Source: Oscillospiraceae bacterium (GTDB lineage: Bacteria; Bacillota; Clostridia; Oscillospirales; Ruminococcaceae). From it: a stretch of 51,570 bases of DNA. Location: NCBI GenBank assembly GCA_021199335.1, contig JAJQIG010000037.1, positions 1 to 51,570 of the forward strand, read 5' to 3'. Positions 44,299-51,570 of the stretch are shown piece by piece. The notes under the pieces are model-generated. The model did not search any database, was not told the DNA's origin, and was given only the letters and a program-made list of their open reading frames with translations. Each line of letters opens with the position of its first letter. The stretch's first letter is position 1. Position numbers and translations under genes: made by a program.

Positions 44299-45778
44299 CG
44301 CCCTTTCTCAGAAATTTAAGCTTGCCCCGCTTTTTGAGTTGACCGTAAACTATAAGAAGTACAATCAAAACAATTATAACGACTATTATCAGCGTAAAGT
44401 GGGCTTTAATCCATTCATTTCTGTAACCCTCGTAAGCTCTGTCATAACGGGAACGGCTGATAGAAATTTCAAAGTAATCCATAGCCTCTCTGTAATCGCC
44501 CCTATTAAACAGTGCGTTGCCGATACCGATGTAAGCACGGCGATAATTTCCGTCATATTTCAGAACGCTCAGCCAAGGCTCAAGGGATTCTTCATATTTA
44601 CCATCGTTATAAAGATTGGATGCTTCCGTAACGATTTCGCCGAATGCGGTTCTTGTAAATACCGTCACCGTATTTTTACGTGAATCGAGAACGAAAAGCT
44701 TGTTATCGTAGCTTTCGATAGCCGTCGCCGAACGGAAGGTTCCGAGCTGTTCGCCCGTGCCGCCCATGATGAAGAGGAGCCATGCTTCCTTATCATACTG
44801 GAAAATACGTCCATGCTGGAAGTCCAGAATGTTAAGCTCGCCGTTGGGGCCTATATCAATATCCGTAAGGCTGGAGTTTTTAGCGTAAATCGAATAGTAG
44901 GTAGGACTTGTATCACCGAACTGGAAGTCATTATCAACGCCAAGGGAATCAAGGATATTATTGCCCTCAGGATTAAGCTTTTTAACGAGGTCAGTAGTTG
45001 TTTCCGTTGATTCCGTAACGGTGTAAATGAAGCCCATATCGTCAATATCAAAATTTGTGAATCCGATAGGCGTTGACTTTGTTGTACGGGATCTCTGTTC
45101 CTCGGTTGAAATGAGGTTCCAGAAGGCATTTGCGATAACCTCCGCCGTTTGTTCAACACGGTTTGCGCCGTAGTATCCGATAAAATCTCCGTCCGAATCA
45201 AACATAACGGCGCCCTTTGTTACCGATTTAACAACAACGTAAACATTTCCCGCTTTGTCAACGATAACCTTATTTGGGTTATAGGTAAGGTCGGAGGAAT
45301 AAAGCTCCGTGTCGGGTCTGCCGTAGATTTTGCTGATATTACCTTCCTCATCGCATTTAATAACACGTTCATTTTCGTTATCCGCAATATAAATTGCTCC
45401 CGTATACTGGTCAACAAAAATTCCTGTTGGTTTTTTAAGCGTTGTTGCTTCTCCCTCATAGGTAAAGTCCTTCATTTCCCTTACGAGGTTAAAGTCCATA
45501 TCTGTAACAATAATTCTGTTATTGCCCTTATCAACTATGTACATAAGATCGTCATACGAAACAAACAGGTCTGCAGGCTCGCTTAACGAACCAACGCCAA
45601 TATCATCACCGCTGACAAAGTAATCCGCCGTATATCCGGCCTGTGAGGCGATAGGATCGCCCCATCTGTCATAGTTATAAGGGTTATAAGCCTCGGTAGC
45701 GGATGCGCTCACTGCACACATTGAAAATGTCAGCGCCGCAGCCGATGCCAAGGAGATAAGCTTTTTCAAGCCTGACAT
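44291..45778 (-). CDS. Membrane-anchored NHL-repeat/TPR surface protein
   Basis: A 495-residue exported protein with a signal peptide (LISLASAAALTFSMCAVSASA) and an NHL-type beta-propeller (about 50-370). Repeats such as LFVSYDDLMYIVDKGNNRII, FVDQYTGAIYIADNENERVI and IVDKAGNVYVVVKS are followed by TPR-like helices (about 380-445: NLYNDGKYEESLEPWLSVL, IGIGNALFNRGDYREAMDY), then a C-terminal transmembrane helix (IIVVIIVLIVLLIVYG) and a basic cytoplasmic tail. So it is displayed on the cell surface. NHL propellers bind proteins, RNA or sugars; the role with the transporter is unknown. Confidence 0.85.
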   Translation of the reverse strand: MSGLKKLISLASAAALTFSMCAVSASATEAYNPYNYDRWGDPIASQAGYTADYFVSGDDIGVGSLSEPADLFVSYDDLMYIVDKGNNRIIVTDMDFNLVREMKDFTYEGEATTLKKPTGIFVDQYTGAIYIADNENERVIKCDEEGNISKIYGRPDTELYSSDLTYNPNKVIVDKAGNVYVVVKSVTKGAVMFDSDGDFIGYYGANRVEQTAEVIANAFWNLISTEEQRSRTTKSTPIGFTNFDIDDMGFIYTVTESTETTTDLVKKLNPEGNNILDSLGVDNDFQFGDTSPTYYSIYAKNSSLTDIDIGPNGELNILDFQHGRIFQYDKEAWLLFIMGGTGEQLGTFRSATAIESYDNKLFVLDSRKNTVTVFTRTAFGEIVTEASNLYNDGKYEESLEPWLSVLKYDGNYRRAYIGIGNALFNRGDYREAMDYFEISISRSRYDRAYEGYRNEWIKAHFTLIIVVIIVLIVLLIVYGQLKKRGKLKFLRKGGA

Positions 45779-45821
45779 ATTATCACCCTTTCCAAATTTC
45801 TGCTCTCTGTCGAAATCGATT

Positions 45822-46793
45822 TTAGTCCTTCATTCCGGCGTGAGCCATTGTTTCCATAACGTTGCTCTGAGCTGCAATGAAAATTGCAAGAGGTGGAACC
45901 ATAAGAACAACTGCGGATGCCGCGATAGCACCCTGTCTTGCAATACCTGCAGCAGCTATCTGCTGAACAACCGTCGGGATAGTTTTGAGCGCCTCATCAT
46001 AAACGAGGTTGCCGCCGGTTGAGTTCCATGCAGCCTGGAACTGGAAGATGATAATTGTCATAATTGCAGGCTTTGAGTTTGGCATTACTACCTGCCAGCA
46101 TATTCTCATAAGCCCCGCACCGTCCACCTTAGCAGCCTCAATCATGGCATCGGGAATCTGTCCGACGCTGTTAATCATAAGGTAAAGACCCATTGAAGAT
46201 GCAATAAGCGGAAGAATAAGCGCAGAGTATGTATTAATCATACCAAGGTTCGCCATAACGATATACTGCATGATGTAAGTAACCGTGCTGTTAAAGAGAA
46301 GTGCGATTACAACAACCTTGTTTATCAGCTTAACGCCGGGGAATCTGCACTTTGCAAGGATAAACGATGCCATGCAGGCAAATACAACGTGGAGAACGGT
46401 TGCTGTAACTGTAACAAACAAGCTGTTGAATACGTTCCTTGAGAAAGGAACCCATGAGTTATTTGCCACCTGGAAAAGGTCCTTAAAGTTATCGGTTGTT
46501 GGGTCGATAGCGTAAAGACGGGGCGGCATGATGAAGATTTCCTGCACAGGCTTGAGCGATGTGACCACTGCAATGTAGATAGGAGCGATCATAAACAATC
46601 CAAGGAGTGTAAGGAGAACGAAAATCCATATGTCATTAGTCCAAGACTTACCAACACGCTTGTTGGAGCCTTTGGATTTCTCCATTTTTCTGTGTTCCTT
46701 TTCCCGACGCTTTCTCAGCGCTTCGAGAGCGGCGGCATTCTCAGCTTCAATCTGAGCCTGAATCTGAGAAGGCTTTAATTCTTTTTTAGCCAT
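45822..46793 (-). CDS. Sugar ABC transporter permease (MalG-type), pair 1
   Basis: A 323-residue CUT1 permease. A long charged N terminus (QIEAENAAALEALRKRREKE, coiled-coil-like, about 50 residues) precedes six helices; the EAA loop reads DAMIEAAKVDGAGLMRICWQ. Permease half for oligosaccharide uptake with the MalF-type protein encoded 18 bases upstream. Both MalG-type proteins of this locus share this extended basic N terminus, suggesting duplication of the pair. Confidence 0.93.
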   Translation of the reverse strand: MAKKELKPSQIQAQIEAENAAALEALRKRREKEHRKMEKSKGSNKRVGKSWTNDIWIFVLLTLLGLFMIAPIYIAVVTSLKPVQEIFIMPPRLYAIDPTTDNFKDLFQVANNSWVPFSRNVFNSLFVTVTATVLHVVFACMASFILAKCRFPGVKLINKVVVIALLFNSTVTYIMQYIVMANLGMINTYSALILPLIASSMGLYLMINSVGQIPDAMIEAAKVDGAGLMRICWQVVMPNSKPAIMTIIIFQFQAAWNSTGGNLVYDEALKTIPTVVQQIAAAGIARQGAIAASAVVLMVPPLAIFIAAQSNVMETMAHAGMKD

Positions 46794-46811
46794 TATGATC
46801 TCACCCCTTAC

Positions 46812-47777
46812 TTAGTTCATGTACTTGCCGAGTACCTTGTTTATAAGCTTATTGCACAGCAGCATTGCAACGAAAAGCACAAAGCATATTGCTGATGCAT
46901 AACCCATTTCGTAACGTACCCAGCCGTAGTCGTATGCGTGAGTCATAATAGTATGAACCTTGTAGTCCGTTGAGGGGAAGCCCGCAAGGGAACGTCCGAC
47001 AATATCAACGGTGAAGGAGGATACAATCTGCATTACAGCAGCAAACATAAGCTGCGGGCCCATTGAGGGAATTGTAATATAGATAAGCTCCTGTGTACGG
47101 TTCTTGATTCCCTCGATAGCTCCTGCTTCGTACATCGACTTATCAATGCTTTGGAAGCCGGCACGGAGGGCGAGGAAGCCTGCGCCCATCGATACCCAGA
47201 GCTGAACCACGATAACACATGGAAGAACGTAGCTTGCGTCTGTAAGCCACTGAATGGCTCCGGTTGTTATGCCGAGGGAAGAAAGGAATGCGTTAAGGTA
47301 TCCGTATGAGTCGCCCGAGAAAATAAGCTGCCATACAAAGTAGATATTTCCTGCCATGGACGGCGCATAGAAAACGAGCGTAAACACTGTTTTAAGCACA
47401 GGATGCAGCTCATTTATAAGCCAAGCAAGCATAAAGCTGAGCGCATAGCTTAGTGGACCTGTAAAGATTGCGAAAATAAGCGTAGTTCTGATTGAGCCGA
47501 TAAAAACGTCATCCTCAACGAACATTGCGTAGAAGTTCTGGAGTCCGATAAATTTGGGCGGAAAATGAGCCATATCGAAGTCCGTGAAACCCATAGGAAG
47601 CGACATTATAACGGGAATAACCGTAAACACAATGAAAAATATCATAAACGGGGCAAGCATAAAATAGCAAGTCTTGTTTCTGTTCATTTCATGGAGCGTG
47701 TAACGGAAATTTTCCTTAAAAGTATGTTTCTGTTCGCTTCTCAGTAAAATTTCTTTTTTCTGAGTTTGTTCAGCCAA
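46812..47777 (-). CDS. Sugar ABC transporter permease (MalF-type), pair 1
   Basis: A 321-residue six-helix permease. The cytoplasmic start (EILLRSEQKHTFKENFRYT) leads to the first helix. The EAA loop reads KSMYEAGAIEGIKNRTQELI with the usual proline turn (IPSMGP). Follows the solute-binding protein gene by 18 bases, so the two are one unit. It lacks the extracellular insert seen in the pair 2 MalF protein. Confidence 0.93.
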   Translation of the reverse strand: MAEQTQKKEILLRSEQKHTFKENFRYTLHEMNRNKTCYFMLAPFMIFFIVFTVIPVIMSLPMGFTDFDMAHFPPKFIGLQNFYAMFVEDDVFIGSIRTTLIFAIFTGPLSYALSFMLAWLINELHPVLKTVFTLVFYAPSMAGNIYFVWQLIFSGDSYGYLNAFLSSLGITTGAIQWLTDASYVLPCVIVVQLWVSMGAGFLALRAGFQSIDKSMYEAGAIEGIKNRTQELIYITIPSMGPQLMFAAVMQIVSSFTVDIVGRSLAGFPSTDYKVHTIMTHAYDYGWVRYEMGYASAICFVLFVAMLLCNKLINKVLGKYMN

Positions 47778-47795
47778 AAGTAAACCCTCCTATCT

Positions 47796-50732
47796 TTAAG
47801 TATCCAAGCCGAGATTTTCACGTTTTCTCGTAATTTCGTTATTAATATCGACATTATAGAGCCTGAGGGTTTCTCTCGGGTTCTCCTTGTCGTTAACAAC
47901 AGCACGGAAAGCGTTCATAATGCTTCGGGTTACAACGTAAGAAGACGGAATAATAGGAATTTCTTCGAGCTGATTCATCTGATTAAGAATCTTTTTAAGG
48001 TCATTCTTAGACCAGTTAAGCTTTTGGAGAGCTTCCATATTAGCGGCCTCAAAACGTCCGAGAGGGCCCATAACGCCTTCAACGTTCTGACCGTATTCAA
48101 CCATTGTATCGGTTTCTGTGAACCACTTGATAAAGGTCCATGCGGCATCGACATTCTTGCAGTCGCGAAGAATAATTGCGCCCGAGCCGTTGGAGTTTGC
48201 CGCATTTGAGATTGTTCCGTCCTCCTGAACAGTGCCGGGAACGGCGCAGAAATCCCAAAGTCCCTTAATTTCGGGAGCGGCGGTATTAAGCTGATTATAG
48301 AATGTACAGTAATTCTGAATAACGATAGGAGCTTCACCTGTTCTGAAACGAGTAAATGCGTCATATGTCTGGTCAAACTGGTAAACGTTGTAGAAATCAG
48401 TCCATGTAGCGAAAGCGTCAACTGCAGCCTGGCTGTCAAAGTTTGTTGCCGTCTGATCCTCGTTATAATAGTTTGTTCCCGACTGGAGCATAAGCAGAGC
48501 AAAGGTGTGACCGGATTCTGTTGCAGGCGAAACGGCAGTACCGTTTACGTTACCCGGAAGAACAAGACCCGGCTGCATATACTTACGCTGAATTGCGGGG
48601 AGCATATCGATAAGCTCATCCCACGTTGCGGGAGGTTCGGAAATGCCAACCTCGGCAAGCATATCCTTACGATAGAACATCATCGGGAATGTTTGAGTCA
48701 AAGGAATGCCGTAAACATTGCCGTCATATGTGTACATAACGGTAGCATTCTCCTGGAAACGAGCGGCAACCTCCTCATATCCGTCAAGGTTATTAACGGG
48801 CTGGAGCAGACCTCTTATTGCAAGGTTTACAGGGAATTCGCCGCCGATAAAGAGCGCAACGTCAGGGCCTTTTCCCGCAAGAACCGCTTCCATAATTGTA
48901 CCTTGAACAAGGTTAATGGAAACATCGATTCCATATTCCGTAGAAAATTCCGAATCAGTCATCTGCTTGATAACGTTTGTCTGGTCACGACCGATTCCAA
49001 CCCATACATTAATCGAATCCTCGGTTACATCCGAAAGGACAGTATAGTCCTCAAAGAACGAACCCCAAAGCGCCTGTACGCCAAAGGCAAAGCTCTTGAA
49101 GAAGTTCTTCTTGGATGAAGTAACCTCTGAATCAGCCGGAACAAGCTCGATAAAGTCAATTTCAAGGGGCTGGCTTCTGTACTGACGCATCCATGAGGAA
49201 ACGGCAGAAACGTTATCCTTTATTCCGCTTGAAGAAATATAATCGGGGATTTTGTTAGGCTTAGCTACGCACTTATCAAGCACATCGGCAAGACGATCGA
49301 GCGCAGCAGCTTCGGAGCCTTCAATTCCCGCAAGCTCTTCGATAGCGGCACGAATTTCTCTAAGCTCTGTGGATATTTCGGTAAATACATCAAGAAGCTC
49401 AGGAATTTCCTTATGAACATAGTAGTCTGTATACTTATCGGGTGAAGGGCCTGTAATCATAAGGATTTGCATATAATACTGGTTAGCTGTATAAACGATA
49501 CTGTCCAGTCTACGCATATATTCACCGATTTCGCCCGGGATACATTCAAGCGAGAGAGTGTGCTTACCCGCATCAAGATAGAGGTAAGCGGGGTCGCCGT
49601 CTTCATCCTCGGGAACAACGGAAGTCCAATCTGCATCGTAATAGAATTTAATTTGAGCGAAAGCATCATTGGGAACTTCACCGTCAATATAGAGCCTACG
49701 GTTGGAATAAAGACCTCTCAGCTCATTTTGGCGGGATTTAAGGTTGATTTTATAATATCCTGCTGTTTCAACATTAATTTCCCAAGTAATAGTCTGACCC
49801 GAAGTATCCCACGTACCGTCGCCGACGGTATTATAGCGTTGTTTTGTAGGATTTGAAGGTTCGGTAAGATAATTTCCTCTGTCATATGTAGGGAAAAGGG
49901 TCTGTGAGTTGGTATAGGCATAATGTTCGCCCTGAACCTTTATGGTTTCAGCCCCTGCGTTCTGCGCAAGCTCACTTTCGGAAGGCTTCACATACTCCTC
50001 ATATCCGCTTTCGTTATATATTTTCACATATTCGATAGCAATCATTGCTCTTTCGGACTCAAGGGAGATTATATGTGTACCCTCATCAAGGGCGAAAAGG
50101 AGCGGTTCATTGAAAAGACCATCCTCATCCTTAAAAGCGGTTGTAGTCCACATTGGCATTTCAACCTGGGGAGGTCGGATTTCGTTATCCTTTGAATCAG
50201 TAGTAATTGGGTATGCACTCGTCCAAATTCTCGGGATATTAACACGGGTAGCGGTATCATACGGAGATACGCCGTCAAGGAGGACAGAAACCTCGGACGT
50301 TGTAGTGCCGCCCTCAATTTGGTAGTAAGACATTTCAATGCTGTACGCCCCTGTTTCGGGAACATCGACCTCAAAATCGAGCGTACCTTCCTCATTGGAC
50401 CAAATGATAACATTGTCCTTGCCTTCATATGTACCAACTTCAACCTCGGCATCGTCGGATGCGCCGACATAGGTCATGTAGACCTCCTTATCGGGGCGAG
50501 CCATATCGGCAATCTCGTCATAATAATCGCTGTAGGTTTTTTGCTTGACGAACAGCGACGTTTCCTCCTCATCATCGGAGGAATCGGTCGGGGAATCGAC
50601 CGCAGTCGCAGCGGAGTCGGCATCGGTATCGGTTTCATCCGCAGAAGCAGGAACCGCGGAAAGCATTGTAACGCTCAAAAGCAACGCCAAAACCGCCGAT
50701 ACAGTTCTCCTTAAATTTGATTTTTTCGACAA
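47796..50732 (-). CDS. Large solute-binding protein with carbohydrate-binding-like modules
   Basis: A 978-residue secreted protein. A signal peptide (AVLALLLSVTMLSAVPASA) is followed by an acidic linker and two beta-sandwich modules resembling carbohydrate-binding modules (about 85-250, FEVDVPETGAYSIEMSY; and about 260-415, WEINVETAGYYKINLKSR). A helical connector (about 430-560) leads to a family 1 extracellular solute-binding domain (about 580-925: GKGPDVALFIGGEFPV, YGIPLTQTFPMMFYRKDM, NAANSNGSGAIILRDC). The usual lipobox cysteine is missing. TTG 50732 is chosen because AAAGGTGG lies 8 bases upstream; the GTG at 50744 overlaps that site. Confidence 0.88.
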   Translation of the reverse strand: MSKKSNLRRTVSAVLALLLSVTMLSAVPASADETDTDADSAATAVDSPTDSSDDEEETSLFVKQKTYSDYYDEIADMARPDKEVYMTYVGASDDAEVEVGTYEGKDNVIIWSNEEGTLDFEVDVPETGAYSIEMSYYQIEGGTTTSEVSVLLDGVSPYDTATRVNIPRIWTSAYPITTDSKDNEIRPPQVEMPMWTTTAFKDEDGLFNEPLLFALDEGTHIISLESERAMIAIEYVKIYNESGYEEYVKPSESELAQNAGAETIKVQGEHYAYTNSQTLFPTYDRGNYLTEPSNPTKQRYNTVGDGTWDTSGQTITWEINVETAGYYKINLKSRQNELRGLYSNRRLYIDGEVPNDAFAQIKFYYDADWTSVVPEDEDGDPAYLYLDAGKHTLSLECIPGEIGEYMRRLDSIVYTANQYYMQILMITGPSPDKYTDYYVHKEIPELLDVFTEISTELREIRAAIEELAGIEGSEAAALDRLADVLDKCVAKPNKIPDYISSSGIKDNVSAVSSWMRQYRSQPLEIDFIELVPADSEVTSSKKNFFKSFAFGVQALWGSFFEDYTVLSDVTEDSINVWVGIGRDQTNVIKQMTDSEFSTEYGIDVSINLVQGTIMEAVLAGKGPDVALFIGGEFPVNLAIRGLLQPVNNLDGYEEVAARFQENATVMYTYDGNVYGIPLTQTFPMMFYRKDMLAEVGISEPPATWDELIDMLPAIQRKYMQPGLVLPGNVNGTAVSPATESGHTFALLMLQSGTNYYNEDQTATNFDSQAAVDAFATWTDFYNVYQFDQTYDAFTRFRTGEAPIVIQNYCTFYNQLNTAAPEIKGLWDFCAVPGTVQEDGTISNAANSNGSGAIILRDCKNVDAAWTFIKWFTETDTMVEYGQNVEGVMGPLGRFEAANMEALQKLNWSKNDLKKILNQMNQLEEIPIIPSSYVVTRSIMNAFRAVVNDKENPRETLRLYNVDINNEITRKRENLGLDT

Positions 50733-50874
50733 CAGATAGACCACCTTTCATATAAAATCGCAAATATCTGTCTTGTCAAACTCAATTAATGCGGCACAGA
50801 AAATGTGTAAAACGTATGTTAATACTCTAAAAGTTCTGTACACATTAACTGAAAAAATACTGAGTTGTATATTA

Positions 50875-50903
50875 ATTATATCAATTTGCATAAGCCTTGT
50901 CAA
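50875..50903 (-). promoter_or_regulatory. Strong promoter of the ABC transporter operon
   Basis: On the minus strand a perfect TTGACA (50898-50903), 17-base spacer and perfect TATAAT (50875-50880). The start is expected near 50868, giving a leader of about 135 bases before the TTG start codon. Confidence 0.85.
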
Positions 50904-50979
50904 GGATATATGAATAATTTTGTTAATGATTCTGCTTTTATTAATATTTGGTGCTTATATTTCCAAAATCAAGCGTACT

Positions 50980-50989
50980 AAAACGTTTT
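50980..50989. promoter_or_regulatory. LacI/CcpA-like palindrome upstream of the operon
   Basis: AAAACGTTTT is a perfect palindrome with a central CG inside CTAAAACGTTTTCG, which resembles LacI-family operators and catabolite responsive elements, although the outer TG is not conserved. It lies about 75 bp upstream of the -35 box. Confidence 0.35.
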
Positions 50990-51077
50990 CGATTAGGCAT
51001 ATGGACTACACAACATTACCTTAGATTGTGATTTTGCACAAAAATCATATATTTTATGAATTCCCACCTCAAAAAAT

Positions 51078-51116
51078 AAAGACTGCCAAACAAATTTACA
51101 GGCAGTCCTTATTTTT
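51078..51116. terminator. Bidirectional terminator
   Basis: GACTGCC (51081-51087) pairs with GGCAGTC (51101-51107) around a 13-base loop, flanked by AAAAAATAAA on the left and CTTATTTTT on the right. It separates the operon control region from repeat copy B. Confidence 0.65.
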
Positions 51117-51158
51117 CATTTCATCTTATTTTTAATGTCATTTTAATAGGTTTTGGAT

Positions 51159-51280
51159 ATAACTCACGGCTGATTTTCCCCACCCCTTTAGGCGGGAAAG
51201 CATACGGTTCTTCAGTTAGGGAAAGAATTTTCCCGCTGAATCCCCCAATGAGCCGACAACCCTCAATGCTTGCATCATTC
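51159..51280 (-). repeat. Structured repeat copy B
   Basis: A shorter relative of copy A (39099-39280), same orientation. On the minus strand it runs from GAATGATGCAAGCATTG to ATCAGCCGTGAGTTAT. Stems: TTCAG/CTGAA with GGGAAA/TTTCCC, and TTTCCC-CC/GG-GGGAAA. The central 60-base insert of copy A is absent. The flanking 51281-51570 has no supportable gene. Confidence 0.55.
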
Positions 51281-51570
51281 AGTATGTCATCTTCTTTGAT
51301 TTTTCCATATTATTTCGGAAACATACGTAACCTATCCTGTGGATGAAGCCTATGCAATAAATAAGTATTCCTGCGCCGAATTTTACCGCAGCCCGTATGC
51401 AGAGCAGTCGGTACCATTTACCAGTAATGGGCTTTTATTCCATATGCATCCCATTTTATTCCATTTTCTGCTATTCACGGAACATCATACTGCAGCCACT
51501 GTCCTATACTAATGTTATGTCAAATCCCCCTATCAAATACCGAAACCGCAATAAAAAAGCCCCACAGGCA
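51281..51570. other. Stretch without a recognised gene
   Basis: About 290 bases beyond repeat B with no coding region I can support. A 51-codon open frame on the minus strand has no start codon near its beginning and could be a decayed remnant of whatever gene once accompanied the repeat. Confidence 0.3.

Noticed and set aside
39087-51280. Composite transposon made of the two structured repeats
   Set aside because: The repeats differ in length and sequence, are in direct orientation and have no transposase or target-site duplication that I can see; they look like independent insertions.
51279-51437. 51-codon minus-strand open frame ending near repeat B
   Set aside because: No start codon near its beginning and no binding site; at most a remnant.
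1-51570. CRISPR array, prophage, rRNA or tRNA genes
   Set aside because: No regularly spaced identical repeats, phage structural genes, integrase, or tRNA and rRNA landmarks were found by eye.

Overview
The window looks like a chromosomal segment of a low-to-moderate GC Gram-positive member of the Clostridia, most likely a Ruminococcaceae/Oscillospirales gut or rumen anaerobe. The grounds are strong AGGAGG-type ribosome binding sites, sigma-A promoters (TTGACA-17-TATAAT), a T-box in front of pheST, the walJ-rlmH gene pair, a complete clostridial-order rnfCDGEAB cluster, a SpoIID/LytB protein and glycoside hydrolases GH130 and GH95 next to ATPase-less sugar ABC transporters. The taxonomic call is inference; there is no rRNA gene or tRNA gene in the window.

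Layout. 1-290: a stand-alone small RNA unit on the minus strand (terminator, strong promoter, about 180 nt of folded RNA that resembles 6S RNA). 277-5214 (minus): a YfhO-like membrane protein, walJ, rlmH, a flavin reductase-like protein and an alpha/beta hydrolase. 5341-5577: orphan feoA. 5651-9521 (minus): pheS-pheT behind a T-box leader. 9533-12844 (plus): a small membrane protein, a divergent AcpS-like protein, the NAD(P)H-hydrate repair enzyme Nnr and a lipoprotein. 12910-17550 (minus): histidine phosphatase, DUF975 membrane protein, RluA-type pseudouridine synthase, then a membrane-anchored LysM/G5/M23 endopeptidase whose upstream DNA carries WalR-like boxes. 17769-18476: an XRE regulator with a palindrome over its own start site. 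18880-26033 (plus): the energy-conservation region (ApbE flavin transferase, NusG-II protein, Gx transporter, rnfCDGEAB). 26110-27150 (minus): SpoIID/LytB. 27307-35292 (plus): citrate synthase, an unknown membrane protein, an Asp-rich-repeat lipoprotein, a two-component system, YqhQ (DUF1385) and prmC.

35660-50903 (minus) is the main accessory region. A strong promoter at 50875-50903 drives an eight-gene tandem: a 978-residue solute-binding protein fused to two carbohydrate-binding-like modules, permease pair 1, a membrane-anchored NHL/TPR protein, a Yip1-family membrane protein, a secreted DUF5696 protein and permease pair 2. GH95 and GH130 enzymes follow, the latter with its own promoter. 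No ATPase subunit is present. I read this as a glycan uptake and breakdown system in which one large secreted binding protein may serve two permease pairs, with several uncharacterised surface partners. It is the best candidate in the window for an under-described system.

Two copies of a structured non-coding repeat, in the same orientation, lie at 39099-39280 (directly in front of the GH95 gene) and 51159-51280 (upstream of the transporter promoter). Their stems differ by compensating changes, which suggests a functional RNA or mobile-element end; no transposase gene accompanies them.
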